From Oscillospiraceae bacterium (GTDB lineage: Bacteria > Bacillota > Clostridia > Oscillospirales > Oscillospiraceae), in the NCBI GenBank assembly GCA_902789745.1, contig CADAPH010000001.1, forward strand, positions 1 through 41,544: a DNA stretch of 41,544 bases. The letters are read 5' to 3'. Below, piece by piece: positions 24,215 to 32,859 of the stretch. Below the pieces are notes generated by a model. It ran no database searches. It saw only the letters and a program-made list of their open reading frames with translations, and was not told the DNA's origin. Numbering within the stretch: position 1 is the first letter of the stretch; each line of letters begins with the position of its first letter. A program made the translations under genes and the position numbers.

Positions 24215-25519
24215 ATGAGCATGAAAAACCAAAACAGAAAAAACAGAATAAAGGGTTCTCGTCTGACGGCGTCGTTCTGCGCGGCGGCGATGCTTTTCTG
24301 CGGCCTTCCGGGGCCGCACGCAGGCTTTGCAAATGCGGAGGAAGAGCTGGTGCTTGAGCATGTACATTCGGAAAGCTGCTACAGTATCGGGCGTCATCTG
24401 ACCTGCGGACTTGAGGAGAATCCCGGGCATGTCCATACGGACGAATGCTGGGGCCGGATTCGCGGCGCGCTTCTGTGCGGCGACAATACCGGCGATCATA
24501 TCCACGGCGACGAATGCTATGAGTGGACGACGGAGCTGGTCTGCGGTCTGGAGGAGGGCGACGGCGCCCACAGCCACTGCGAGGACTGCTATGAGGAAGA
24601 GCGGGTTCTGATCTGCGGCATGGAAGACAGCACGGAGCTGCCGCAGGATGTGGTTGAGGTCGTGGAAGAAGCGCACGAACCGGAAGTGATCGAAGAGCCC
24701 GCCGCGGAGGAAGAAGAGCCGGAGCCGGAAATGAATCCCGGGGACGGGATCGTCTCGCTTCTGCAGATGGAGAGAGAGCTGAACTTTGCGGATGTGAGCG
24801 ATCCGACCGCCGATCTCGAGGATGAAACAGACTGGTGGCGGATGTTCGCCGATATGGAGCTCAGCGGCAATTGGGCGCAGGATCTGCTTATGGTGGCGGA
24901 AAGCCAGCTCGGCTATACGGAGAGCGTGCTGAACTTTGACGATGAGGATCCCTGGAATCCCAAGGGCTATACCCGCTACGGCGCATGGTTCGGTCTCCCT
25001 TACGGCGACTGGTGCGCCATGTTTGTCTCATTCTGCCTGTATTATGCGGAAATCCCCGATTCCGTGATTCCCTATAACTGCCACTGTCTGAAGATGGTGC
25101 GGGAATTGGCGGAGCGTGGGCTGTACAAACATTGGGACACAGGCTATACGCCGAAGCCCGGCGACCTGATCTTCTTCGATTTCGATATGGATGAAGACGC
25201 CGAGCATGTGGGTATTGTCCGCGCGGTCGATCCGGAGCGCGGGTGGATTTACACGATCGAAGGCAATCGTTATAATTATGTGGAGCATTTCACTTTGACG
25301 AAGGACGATTATGCCATCATCGGGTACGGCGTTCTCCCGGAGAATCCGAATTACAATCCGGATAACCCCGTTGTGGAGCGCTCCAACGGCAAGGTTGAGC
25401 TTCCGCCCGATCCTGTGGAACCGACGCCCCCGCGCTGGGACAGTGTTCTTGACGCTGCCGCCGGTATCCGCAGCGTCGAAATCGTACCGACGATAGAAGT
25501 TTCCAGAGTCACCTACTAA
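24215..25519 (+). CDS. Secreted CHAP-type cell-wall amidase with Cys/His-rich repeats
   Basis: About 434 residues from the ATG at 24215 (a second ATG at 24221; the ribosome binding site is weak). Signal region about 15-40 (LTASFCAAAMLFCGLP to FANA). Next, four tandem units of about 30 residues (about 45-145), each HxHxxxCY/W...LxCGLE, probably metal- or disulfide-stabilised. An acidic Glu/Pro linker follows, then a CHAP-like domain (about 215-385) with catalytic Cys267 in GDWCAMFVSFC, His331 in EHVGIV and the IEGN acidic/Asn element. CHAP enzymes cut peptidoglycan amide or peptide bonds. The tail is Pro-rich without a sorting motif. HxHxxxC repeats occur in surface proteins of gut Clostridia; their joining to CHAP suggests targeting of the hydrolase. 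Confidence 0.8.
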   Translation: MSMKNQNRKNRIKGSRLTASFCAAAMLFCGLPGPHAGFANAEEELVLEHVHSESCYSIGRHLTCGLEENPGHVHTDECWGRIRGALLCGDNTGDHIHGDECYEWTTELVCGLEEGDGAHSHCEDCYEEERVLICGMEDSTELPQDVVEVVEEAHEPEVIEEPAAEEEEPEPEMNPGDGIVSLLQMERELNFADVSDPTADLEDETDWWRMFADMELSGNWAQDLLMVAESQLGYTESVLNFDDEDPWNPKGYTRYGAWFGLPYGDWCAMFVSFCLYYAEIPDSVIPYNCHCLKMVRELAERGLYKHWDTGYTPKPGDLIFFDFDMDEDAEHVGIVRAVDPERGWIYTIEGNRYNYVEHFTLTKDDYAIIGYGVLPENPNYNPDNPVVERSNGKVELPPDPVEPTPPRWDSVLDAAAGIRSVEIVPTIEVSRVTY

Positions 25520-25539
25520 TATAATACGAGAACGGAGAG

Positions 25540-25580
25540 GCCGCTGCAAAGATCGTTTGCGGCGGCTTCAAATTTGCTTT
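25540..25580 (+). terminator. Hairpin after the CHAP gene
   Basis: GCCGCTGCAAA and TTTGCGGCGGC form an 11-bp stem (one wobble) with loop GATCG, followed by TTCAAATTTGCTTT directly before the next ATG. Probably a weak terminator or a leader structure that limits the phosphatase gene. Confidence 0.5.
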
Positions 25581-26330
25581 ATGAATTATTACGTGCTGTC
25601 CGATATTCATGCCTTCTGCAAGCTGTTCCGGAATACCCTCCGTGACGCGGGCTATTACGATGATCCGGAAGACAAGAAAATCCTGATCCTCGGCGATCTC
25701 TTTGACCGGGGACAGGAGGCGCTTGCTCTGCAGGACTGCATCCTCGATCTGATTCGGGATGACCGCGTGATCCTGATCAAGGGAAACCATGAGGACCTGT
25801 TTCAGGATCTTGTTACCAAGGATCGCGGACGCCCGCTGCGGCATCATCTGCAAAACGGCACCTACGGCACGCTGGAGCAGCTTACGGGTCTTCACGCGGG
25901 CTACAGCTGGCACGCCAATATGGAGCTTGCCAAAGCGGGAAGGGAGACGCCGTTTTATACCGAGATCATCCCATCCATGCTGGATTATTATGAGACAAAG
26001 AATTATATTTTTACCCATGCCTGGATCCCCTGTGAGAGCTGGTACGGCGGCCTGATCTATGACGCGAACTGGCGCGACGCCGGACAGACGGCCTGGCGGG
26101 AAGCGCGCTGGATCAATCCCATGGACGCGGTACGGACGGTCAGGGCGGAAAACAAGACCGTCGTGTGCGGGCATTTTCACTGCTCCTACGGGCATTGCCG
26201 TTTTGAAAACAAGGGCTCGGAATTCGGCGAGGACGCGGACTTCAGCCCCTATATGGCCCCTGGCATCATCGCCATTGACGCCTGTACCGCTTACAGCAGG
26301 AAGATGAATTGCGTTGTCATACGGGATTAG
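25581..26330 (+). CDS. PPP-type metallophosphoesterase
   Basis: A 249-residue cytosolic calcineurin-like phosphatase. Metal-site motifs in order: SDIH (about 7-10), GDLFDRG (about 39-45), KGNHE (about 71-75) and GHFH near residue 200. GDxxDRG with GNHE is the PPP-family signature (Ser/Thr phosphatases, ApaH), so substrates may be phosphoproteins or dinucleoside polyphosphates. The start is the ATG at 25581. It has no good Shine-Dalgarno and lies right after a hairpin, so expression may be low. The substrate cannot be inferred from neighbours. Confidence 0.85.
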   Translation: MNYYVLSDIHAFCKLFRNTLRDAGYYDDPEDKKILILGDLFDRGQEALALQDCILDLIRDDRVILIKGNHEDLFQDLVTKDRGRPLRHHLQNGTYGTLEQLTGLHAGYSWHANMELAKAGRETPFYTEIIPSMLDYYETKNYIFTHAWIPCESWYGGLIYDANWRDAGQTAWREARWINPMDAVRTVRAENKTVVCGHFHCSYGHCRFENKGSEFGEDADFSPYMAPGIIAIDACTAYSRKMNCVVIRD

Positions 26331-26374
26331 GCCGAATAGGGTCAAAATAAAAGTCAGGCAACGGAGAGAGGAAC

Positions 26375-26860
26375 ATGAGAAAACAGATCCTGATACTTTT
26401 TATGTGCATGCTGATGTGCCTCCTAAGCGCCTGCGCGCTTCCGCGTACCGGCGGTGCCGCGCAGACAAAGACCGGCTCCGGGGCAAGAATATCAAATCAG
26501 GCGCGGGAGGAATGGAAAACGCTTTTTTATGAGGGAGCGGAAGGGCAGGGCGCTTCCGGAGAGAAATATTATTTCGCGTTTTACAGCCGCAGCGATCTTC
26601 GAAGCGGCGCGTTGATGATCCTGAGCGCGGACGGCGCGTCGCTTCTTCTGTACGAGTTTGGAGAGATTGTAATGGAGGACGGTCATCTCGTGATTGTGGA
26701 TCAAGTGCAGGGGAACAAGCTGCCCTTTGACGTCACGGTAAAGGAAGTGGAGGGCGGTTTTGAAATGCTCTTTATGGATGGGGATGCGGTTGACATGTAC
26801 TTTGTCGACAGGGATACGATCCTCGGTCACATGAACGAAATTGCGGATCGCCTCGGCTGA
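26375..26860 (+). CDS. Small lipoprotein of unknown function
   Basis: A 161-residue protein with lipobox LLSAC (Cys21) after a hydrophobic leader, hence membrane-anchored outside the cell. The remainder, about 110 residues after a short Gly/Thr-rich stretch, alternates beta-like segments (KYYFAFYSRSDLRSGALMIL, then GHLVIVDQVQG, then GGFEMLFMDGD). No family recognised. GGAGAGAGG precedes the ATG, and the gene follows the phosphatase after 44 nt on the same strand. Confidence 0.75.
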   Translation: MRKQILILFMCMLMCLLSACALPRTGGAAQTKTGSGARISNQAREEWKTLFYEGAEGQGASGEKYYFAFYSRSDLRSGALMILSADGASLLLYEFGEIVMEDGHLVIVDQVQGNKLPFDVTVKEVEGGFEMLFMDGDAVDMYFVDRDTILGHMNEIADRLG

Positions 26861-26904
26861 ACGTCGAATGGATAAGGAATATATTGAAAACGACAACGAA
26901 AAAC

Positions 26905-26933
26905 TTGACATTGATATCAAACTATGGTAAGAT
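26905..26933 (+). promoter_or_regulatory. Promoter of tRNA-Thr
   Basis: TTGACA at 26905-26910, 17 nt, TAAGAT at 26928-26933; the tRNA begins 21 nt later. Confidence 0.75.
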
Positions 26934-26954
26934 ACATGGCGCTGTCAGTAAGAC

Positions 26955-27030
26955 GCTGGTATAGCTCAGTCGGTAGAGCAGCTGATTCGTAATCAGCAGG
27001 TCGTGTGTTCGAGTCACATTACCAGCTCCA
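26955..27030 (+). tRNA. tRNA-Thr(CGU)
   Basis: A complete cloverleaf of 76 nt: acceptor GCTGGTA/TACCAGC, D-arm AGCTC...GAGC, anticodon stem GCTGA/TCAGC with loop TTCGTAA (anticodon CGT, reads ACG), and T-arm GTGTG-TTCGAGT-CACAT. U73 and CCA are encoded in the DNA. Transcribed alone from its own promoter and ended by a strong terminator. Confidence 0.96.
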
Positions 27031-27074
27031 CCCGGAGGCTTTGATTTTCAAGGCTTCCGGGCTTTTCTTTTTTT
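27031..27074 (+). terminator. Terminator of tRNA-Thr
   Basis: CCCGGAGGC...GGCTTCCGGG stem-loop (27031-27061) followed by CTTTTCTTTTTTT. Confidence 0.88.
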
Positions 27075-27429
27075 CGGAAATCCAGCGCGGAAAAAACAGA
27101 AGGATTGCGTCGGCATACATCGGTGAACCCGGACGGATATCACCGGCCGTATGGAGCCGGCTTTACTCTGTTTTACAATACACTGCAAGGATTTCTTGAA
27201 AAACGTGAGATTTATGATATATTGTATTTCATAGACGACATAAACATAGGGTTTTCCTCCGCGAAAACAAAGCGGCCAGCAGCAGATGCGGCTGTTGATG
27301 ACGGCAGTACGGGCTGTCATCAGACTTTTTAATACCGAGGCTATCGCGGTGCGATCAGAATGAATAGACACAGGCAAAAGGATAATCAGCCCGAAAGGAA
27401 GCGTCAAGAAGGGAAAGTGTATACAAGCC
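27075..27429 (+). other. Intergenic region with weak promoter
   Basis: A possible promoter TTGAAA (27196) with TATATT (27218), 16-nt spacing, could serve the gene at 27430. A 75-codon ORF at 27105-27332 overlaps this promoter, lacks a ribosome binding site and is not convincing. Nothing else is recognised. Confidence 0.4.
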
Positions 27430-28908
27430 ATGATGAATCAACTGGAAGAAGCCATCATTTATGCAACCATTCTGCATCAGGGAAAAATCCGCAAGTTCAG
27501 CGGTAATCCCTATATCCTGCACCCGATCGAGGTAGCACAGATCCTGTCCACGATGACAGAAGACGAGGAGATCATCACGGCCGGTATCCTGCATGATGTC
27601 GTGGAGGGAACCGACGCTTCGCTTGGGGAGATCGAGAAGCGCTTTGGAAAGCGAGTAGCGATGCTGGTAGATTCTGACTCGGAGAGCGCGTACGCGGGAG
27701 AGGAAGCGAGCGCATCCTGGAAACGGCGCAAAGAGGAGTCTCTGCTTGCCCTGAAGAACAGTCAGGATATCGGGGTTCAGATGCTGTGGCTGGCCGATAC
27801 GCTTTCAAACATACGCTCCATCACGGGGGTGTATTCCGAGCAGGGGGATGCCGTATGGGAGGTTTTGCATCAGAGCGATCCCGAGATGCAGCACTGGTAT
27901 TATCGGAGCGTTGCGGAGCTGGTGGAGCTTCAGCTCAACAAGACCGGCGCATTCAAGGAGCTCGTCAAGCATATCAATTTCATCTGGCCGGGAACCTTTG
28001 ACTCCGAAAAGGCGAGATACAGGAAATATAAAGAGGTCTCGGTGGAGGGATGCCAGCTCCTGGGACGGGGGGCCAAGGGAGAAGTTTACCGCTATAACGA
28101 TGAACTCGTTATCAAGGTGTTCAACCGCAACAACACCTATCGAGATGTGGAGCGCGAGATTGCACAGAGCCGGAAGGCGTTTATCATGGGGATTCCGACC
28201 GCGATATCGTTTGGAATCGTATCTGTCGGGAAACAATACGGGGCTATATATGAGCTGGTGGACGCGGACACGATCTCAAAGCGTATCGCCAACAATCCCG
28301 GACGTGTGGAAATCTACGCGAAAATCATGGCGGAGCTTGCCCGCACGATCCACAGCATTGAGGTCAAAGATGAGGACGTCTTCCCGGACGCGGTGGAAAG
28401 ACTGCGCTCTTATGTCAGAAGCGGGGTCGAATACGAGGATGAAGCGCTTGCCGGGAAGTGCATGAGGCTGATAGACACACTTCCCGTCACAAATACGATG
28501 ATCCACGGCGATTTCCATACGGGGAATGTGTTTCTGCAGCGGGGAGAACCCCTGCTCATTGATATGGATCGGCTTTCCGCCGGTCATCCCATGGCGGAGA
28601 TCAGCGCTCTCTGTTATTTCTATGTGACCCTGGGAGAATTTGATCCGGCGGTCCTTGTTAACTTTATGGGCTTCTCCTGCGAGACGGCCGGACAATTCTT
28701 CGTCTTTTTCCTGAAATACTATCTGGATACGGAGGATGAGGACAGACTCCGGGCAGTGACGGAAAAAGCGGCGTTTCTGGCCTATATACGGATGGTTCAC
28801 AGGATTCGTAAAACGGGAGCGCCGACCGGGGAGGACCGGAAATGGGTGGACTGCTGTCTGGGAAAAATTGCCGAGCTTGCCGAAAGGCTTGATTCTCTGG
28901 CGTTTTAA
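27430..28908 (+). CDS. SpoT-like HD domain fused to APH-like kinase
   Basis: A 492-residue cytosolic two-domain protein. N-terminal part (about 1-180) matches the HD hydrolase of Rel/SpoT enzymes: RKFSGNPYILHPIEVAQIL with metal ligand His31, LHDVVEGT with His55-Asp56, and LADTLSNIRS with Asp123. The usual HDxxED diad reads HDVVEG, so catalysis may be changed. No synthetase domain. C-terminal part (about 205-460) is an aminoglycoside-phosphotransferase/protein-kinase fold: Gly-rich GRGAKGEVYR, Lys229 (VIKVF), HGDFHTGN with catalytic Asp361, and metal Asp378 in LIDMDR. Relatives of this kinase are often annotated TIGR02172-like. First of a four-gene run with a Nim-like protein, M29 aminopeptidase and surE. 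A link between nucleotide signalling and phosphorylation is possible but unproven. Confidence 0.8.
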   Translation: MMNQLEEAIIYATILHQGKIRKFSGNPYILHPIEVAQILSTMTEDEEIITAGILHDVVEGTDASLGEIEKRFGKRVAMLVDSDSESAYAGEEASASWKRRKEESLLALKNSQDIGVQMLWLADTLSNIRSITGVYSEQGDAVWEVLHQSDPEMQHWYYRSVAELVELQLNKTGAFKELVKHINFIWPGTFDSEKARYRKYKEVSVEGCQLLGRGAKGEVYRYNDELVIKVFNRNNTYRDVEREIAQSRKAFIMGIPTAISFGIVSVGKQYGAIYELVDADTISKRIANNPGRVEIYAKIMAELARTIHSIEVKDEDVFPDAVERLRSYVRSGVEYEDEALAGKCMRLIDTLPVTNTMIHGDFHTGNVFLQRGEPLLIDMDRLSAGHPMAEISALCYFYVTLGEFDPAVLVNFMGFSCETAGQFFVFFLKYYLDTEDEDRLRAVTEKAAFLAYIRMVHRIRKTGAPTGEDRKWVDCCLGKIAELAERLDSLAF

Positions 28909-28925
28909 TAAAAGGAGAATACAAC

Positions 28926-29396
28926 ATGTTCAGAGAAATGCTGAGAAAGAAGCAGCAGCTTTCACAGGAGGAGTGCGACGAGATCCTGAAAAAGGAACTG
29001 CGCGGCGTCCTGTCCGTTCTGGGAGATGACGGTTATCCGTACGGGATGCCGCTCAATCACTATTACTGTGACGGAAAGCTCTATTTCCACGGCGGGCGGA
29101 AAGGCCATAAGATCGACGCCATGAGGCGGTGCGGCAAGGCGTCCTTCTGCGTGTACGACCAGGGCTTCCGCAGAGAAGGGGAGTGGGCGCTGAATATCAA
29201 ATCCGTTATCGTCTTCGGACGTATTGAGTTTGTGGAGGATCAGGAGACAATCAACCGCCTCTCCGCCGAACTGAGCCGGAAATTCACGGACGATGAAACC
29301 TACATCCGCGAGGAAATTGCCCGATCCGGGGAAAGAACGCTGATGTTTGCCCTGATCCCCGAACACATCACCGGAAAAATCGTAAATGAGGCGTGA
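28926..29396 (+). CDS. Pyridoxamine 5'-phosphate oxidase-like flavoprotein (NimA type)
   Basis: A 156-residue split-barrel protein, expected to bind FMN or a related cofactor. Typical pattern: RGVLSVLGDDGYPYGMPLNHYY, then KLYFHGGRKGHKIDAMRRCGKASFCV and VIVFGRIEFV. This is the NimA/nitroimidazole-resistance-like branch common in anaerobes. The real substrate is unknown; reduction of nitro compounds or a redox-protective role are the usual suggestions. AAAGGAG lies ahead of the ATG. 17 nt after the HD-kinase gene and on the same strand. Confidence 0.82.
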   Translation: MFREMLRKKQQLSQEECDEILKKELRGVLSVLGDDGYPYGMPLNHYYCDGKLYFHGGRKGHKIDAMRRCGKASFCVYDQGFRREGEWALNIKSVIVFGRIEFVEDQETINRLSAELSRKFTDDETYIREEIARSGERTLMFALIPEHITGKIVNEA

Positions 29397-29440
29397 CAGT
29401 CCGCACAAGCGGACGGCGCAAGGAAAGGAATCTGTTTGCT

Positions 29441-30679
29441 TTGAAAGTTACACAGGACGTTTTGCGGGAGTATGCCCGTCTCATCGTGCGCTTCGGCGCG
29501 AATGTGCAGCCCGGTCAGACGGTGCTGCTCTATATTGCGGCGGAGCAGTCCGCTTTTGCCGCGATGATCGCGGAGGAGTGTTACCTGGCGGGGGCAAAGA
29601 AAGTGAACCTCGAATGGCAGTGCGACAGCATTTCCCGTCTGCATTTTCAGTACGCTGCGCAGGACGTGCTGTCCGAGGTCGCGGAGTGGGAGGAGAGCAA
29701 GGCCAGACTGATGAGCGAAGAGCTCCCGTGCCGCATCTTCATTGAATCGGAAGACCCGGACGCCATGGCGGGCATTTCCCCCGAAAAGCTCTCCGCTGTG
29801 CACCGGAGCCGCGCCGGCGTTTTAAAGCCTTACCGGGACGCCATTGAGGGAAAGCACCAATGGACGATCGCTGCGATCCCGTCGGAAAAATGGGCGCGGA
29901 AGTGCTTCCCTGACGATACCCCGGAGCGGGCTTTGGAAAAGCTCTGGGACGCGATCCTCGAGACCGTGCGCATCGACGGCGTTTCCGACCCGGCGAAAGC
30001 CTGGGAAGCGCATACGGCATTTCTTGAAAAGAAGGCCGACTGGCTCAACGCACAGGGCTTTCGTTATCTGCACTACCAAAGCGCCAACGGAACCGACTTC
30101 ACGACGGAGCTGATCCCCGGCGCCCGATGGGAGGGCGCGGCTGACGTCAATTCCCATAACGGCGTCAGCTACATCCCCAATCTGCCCACGGAGGAGATCT
30201 TCACCTCTCCGCTGGCGGGGAGCTGCGAGGGGACGCTTGTCGCCACAAAGCCCCTGTCGTGGAACAGTCAGTTGATCGAAAACTTCTCTATTCATTTTAA
30301 AAACGGCAGGGCCGTCTCCTGCAAAGCGGGAAAGGGACAGGAGCTTCTGGAGCAGATGCTGAAGATGGACGATTGCTCCGACATGCTGGGAGAGACGGCG
30401 CTGGTGCCGAAGGAGAGCCCGGTCAACCGCTGCGGTTTCCTGTTTTTCGAGACGCTTTTTGACGAGAATGCCTGCTGTCACGTCGCCCTCGGCGCGGGCT
30501 TCAAAGAGGTACTGCCGGACGGAGACAATCTCACTGTCGCCGAGGCGCAGGCCAGAGGCGTCAATGACTCCGTGATCCATGTCGATTTCATGATCGGCAG
30601 CGACGATCTCTCCATTGACGGCGTCCGCGCCGATGGCAGCACCGTCCCGGTTTTCCGCGGTGGAACCTGGGCGGAATGA
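29441..30679 (+). CDS. M29-family aminopeptidase (AmpS/PepS type)
   Basis: A 412-residue cytosolic metallo-aminopeptidase. I chose the TTG at 29441, because the homologous N-terminus (LREYARLIVRFGANVQPGQ) begins there and AGGAAAGG lies 12 nt upstream; an upstream GTG at 29393 adds 16 residues and overlaps the Nim-like gene. Metal ligands known from M29 enzymes are all recognisable: Glu in NLPTEEIFTSP, Glu in GETALV, His in ENACCHVALG, and His and Asp in VIHVDFMIGS. It releases N-terminal amino acids from short peptides. Follows the Nim-like gene and precedes surE in one run. Confidence 0.88.
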   Translation: MKVTQDVLREYARLIVRFGANVQPGQTVLLYIAAEQSAFAAMIAEECYLAGAKKVNLEWQCDSISRLHFQYAAQDVLSEVAEWEESKARLMSEELPCRIFIESEDPDAMAGISPEKLSAVHRSRAGVLKPYRDAIEGKHQWTIAAIPSEKWARKCFPDDTPERALEKLWDAILETVRIDGVSDPAKAWEAHTAFLEKKADWLNAQGFRYLHYQSANGTDFTTELIPGARWEGAADVNSHNGVSYIPNLPTEEIFTSPLAGSCEGTLVATKPLSWNSQLIENFSIHFKNGRAVSCKAGKGQELLEQMLKMDDCSDMLGETALVPKESPVNRCGFLFFETLFDENACCHVALGAGFKEVLPDGDNLTVAEAQARGVNDSVIHVDFMIGSDDLSIDGVRADGSTVPVFRGGTWAE

Positions 30680-30727
30680 GCCAGATAAAACAGTTTGTCC
30701 GGAATTGCCGGCGGTAAGGAGTATAGA

Positions 30728-31444
30728 ATGCGCATCCTGATAGTAAACGACGACGGGATCAACGCTCCCGGGATCGAGGCGCTGGCGCGCGCCGCGCTCA
30801 AATTCGGCGAGGTTTGGGTCGTCGCCCCGGCGCGCCAGTGCAGCGGCATGAGCCAGCATCTTACGATCCTGGAGGAAATGGAGTTGAAGGCGGTGGATTT
30901 CCCGCTGCCCGTCGCGGGCGCGTGGAGCCTGGACGGCACCCCCGCCGACTGCGTCAAGCTCGGATTGGAGCTGTTGCCCGGCAGGCCGGATTATGTCTTC
31001 TCCGGGGTCAACGACGGCTGGAACTGCGGCTATGACATTGCCTATTCCGGTACGATCGGCGCGTGCTGTGAGGCGGTTCTGAACGGCGTCCCGGCCATCG
31101 CTTTTTCCGCTCCCTTCGGGGAGGGTTACGACATTGCGGAGGCGTATATGCCGGCCGTGATCGAAGAACTGCTCAAATGCGGCCAGGGGGCGGGGGAGAT
31201 CTGGAACGTGAACTTTCCCGGCGGCGATCCCCGCGGGCTGCGCGGCGTCCTCCGGGATCGCAGGATCGCGCAGACGCAGTTGTACAAAGGCTTTTATTCT
31301 GCGCGCGCCGATGAGGCGGGACGGCAGATGTACAGCCAGACGGTCAAATTCATCGAGCGGGAGCTGGCGGGGGACGGAAGTGACGTCGCCGCCGTCCTCG
31401 ACGGGTATATTTCGGTCGGAAAGCTAAAAAACTTCCTGCTCTGA
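30728..31444 (+). CDS. surE: 5'/3'-nucleotidase SurE
   Basis: A 238-residue cytosolic phosphatase of nucleoside monophosphates. Metal-binding start MRILIVNDDG with Asp8/Asp9, APARQCSGMSQ (Ser39-type ligand) and SGVNDGWNCGYDIAYSGTIGA (Asn ligand and the SurE signature). Length is near the family norm (about 250). AAGGAG lies 7 nt before the ATG. It dephosphorylates purine nucleotides in relatives. It is the last gene of the four-gene run that begins with the SpoT-like HD protein. Confidence 0.93.
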   Translation: MRILIVNDDGINAPGIEALARAALKFGEVWVVAPARQCSGMSQHLTILEEMELKAVDFPLPVAGAWSLDGTPADCVKLGLELLPGRPDYVFSGVNDGWNCGYDIAYSGTIGACCEAVLNGVPAIAFSAPFGEGYDIAEAYMPAVIEELLKCGQGAGEIWNVNFPGGDPRGLRGVLRDRRIAQTQLYKGFYSARADEAGRQMYSQTVKFIERELAGDGSDVAAVLDGYISVGKLKNFLL

Positions 31445-31481
31445 CGCGATTTTTTCATGGATTTTTCCGCTTTTCGCCGAC

Positions 31482-31510
31482 TTGCCAAGGAATGACAGTT
31501 ATGATACAAT
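31482..31510 (+). promoter_or_regulatory. Promoter of the phnD gene
   Basis: TTGCCA at 31482-31487, 17 nt, TACAAT at 31505-31510. The leader to the ATG is about 75 nt and contains GGAGG. Confidence 0.65.
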
Positions 31511-31594
31511 AACACGCGTTTCAAGCATATACTATCCCTTGTGTTCACTGGCCGAAAAGCCGTGAAGATAATACAATCAGGAGGAATTCTTTGT

Positions 31595-32713
31595 ATGAAG
31601 AAGATCGTTTCCATGCTCCTCGTGCTCGTCATGGTCTTTGCACTGTGCGCGTGCAGCTCCAAGCCCGCTGCGGCGCCCACCGAAGCTCCCGCAACCGAAG
31701 CTCCCGCCGCGACCGAAGCGCCTGCCGAGCCTGCCCGTCCCCACTTTGACAAGCTGACGCTCGAGTTCGTCCCCTCCAAGGACGCTGACGTCATCATCGC
31801 CGGCACCGCCAACCTGCCCGAGCTTGTCAAGAAGGAAATGGCGAACCTCGGCTATGATATCGACGAGGTCGACATCACCGTCGGCACCAGCTATGACGCC
31901 ACCGGCGAGGCCATGTCCGCCGGTTCCATCGATATCGGCTGGCTGCCCGGCGGCACCTACGCCCTGTACTCCGACGATACCGACGTCATCCTGACCGCCA
32001 CCCGCAACGGCCTGTCCAACGACAGCACCAATCCCGCCGACTGGAACGGCGAAGCCAACGCCACCCAGAAGAACGGCCCCCAGGTCACCTTCTACCGCGC
32101 CCTGATCTACGCCGCTCCCTCCGAGTACGGCAAGAAGCTGGCCGAGAAGGTCAATAACGGCGAAAAGCTCACCTGGGAGGATCTTGACGGCGCCAAGTGG
32201 GCCGTGCAGAAGACCTCTTCCTCCGCCGGTTATATCTATCCCACCATGTGGCTGATGGAAAACTACGACGGCAAGAAGATCTCCGATCTGTCCAACGTCA
32301 TCCCCCTCGACTCCGGCTACGGCACGGCCTTCTCCTACGCCGCCGCTGAGTCTGTCGACATCATCGTCTGCTACGCCGACGGCCGCAACGACTACGAGGC
32401 TTCCTGGATTCTGCCTGTTGATCAGCAGGATTCCACCGGCAAGCAGGGCATGGGCCGCAGCGAGTCCATCTGGAACGAGCTGAACGTCATCGGCGTGACC
32501 GAGGGTATCTACAACGACACCGTGGCCATCTCCAAGGCCAGCCCCTACTACACGCCCGAGATCGTCGAGGCGCTCCAGAACTGCTTCATCAACATCATCA
32601 ATACCGAAGAGGGCAAGGCCATCTTCGACGTCTACAGCCACACCGGCTATGCCAAGGCTGTCGACGCCGACTATGACGGCGCCCGCCTCGCCCAGAAGCT
32701 CCTGGCCGAGTAA
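31595..32713 (+). CDS. phnD: Phosphonate/phosphite/phosphate ABC transporter substrate-binding lipoprotein (PhnD type)
   Basis: 372 residues from the ATG at 31595 (CAGGAGG about 9 nt upstream). Lipoprotein signal with lipobox ALCAC (Cys20), then an Ala/Pro/Thr linker. The binding domain starts at TLEFVPSKDADVI. PhnD-like features are AGSIDIGWLPGGTYALY, then YRALIYAAPSEYG and WAVQKTSSSAGYIYPTMWLMENY. Ligand may be phosphonate, phosphite, hypophosphite or phosphate; no C-P lyase or phosphite dehydrogenase is in the window. Codon use is strongly biased to C-ending codons, suggesting high expression. Separated from phnC by a terminator-like hairpin and 300 nt of spacer, so more binding protein than permease is expected. 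Confidence 0.9.
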   Translation: MKKIVSMLLVLVMVFALCACSSKPAAAPTEAPATEAPAATEAPAEPARPHFDKLTLEFVPSKDADVIIAGTANLPELVKKEMANLGYDIDEVDITVGTSYDATGEAMSAGSIDIGWLPGGTYALYSDDTDVILTATRNGLSNDSTNPADWNGEANATQKNGPQVTFYRALIYAAPSEYGKKLAEKVNNGEKLTWEDLDGAKWAVQKTSSSAGYIYPTMWLMENYDGKKISDLSNVIPLDSGYGTAFSYAAAESVDIIVCYADGRNDYEASWILPVDQQDSTGKQGMGRSESIWNELNVIGVTEGIYNDTVAISKASPYYTPEIVEALQNCFINIINTEEGKAIFDVYSHTGYAKAVDADYDGARLAQKLLAE

Positions 32714-32727
32714 GTCTTTGTCCCGCA

Positions 32728-32764
32728 CAGGGCCCTGTATCCCCGCATACAGGGCTCTGTTTTT
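32728..32764 (+). terminator. Terminator/attenuator after phnD
   Basis: A 13-bp stem CAGGGCCCTGTAT / ATACAGGGCTCTG (one wobble) with loop CCCCGC, followed by TTTTT. It probably ends most phnD transcripts. Confidence 0.85.
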
Positions 32765-32859
32765 ACAAATTGCCGATAAGCATTCCTGCCGCAAGCGTTG
32801 AACGGTATTCCTGCAATACCGCTGAACGGTTCCGACAGAAAAAGACAGACAGCCGATTG

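Noticed and set aside
26955-27030. tRNA-Thr as an attachment site for an integrated element
   Set aside because: No integrase gene and no second copy of the tRNA 3' end are found in the window; the tRNA has its own promoter and terminator.
27105-27332. A 75-codon ORF after tRNA-Thr
   Set aside because: No ribosome binding site, spans a likely promoter, and its translation shows no recognisable pattern.
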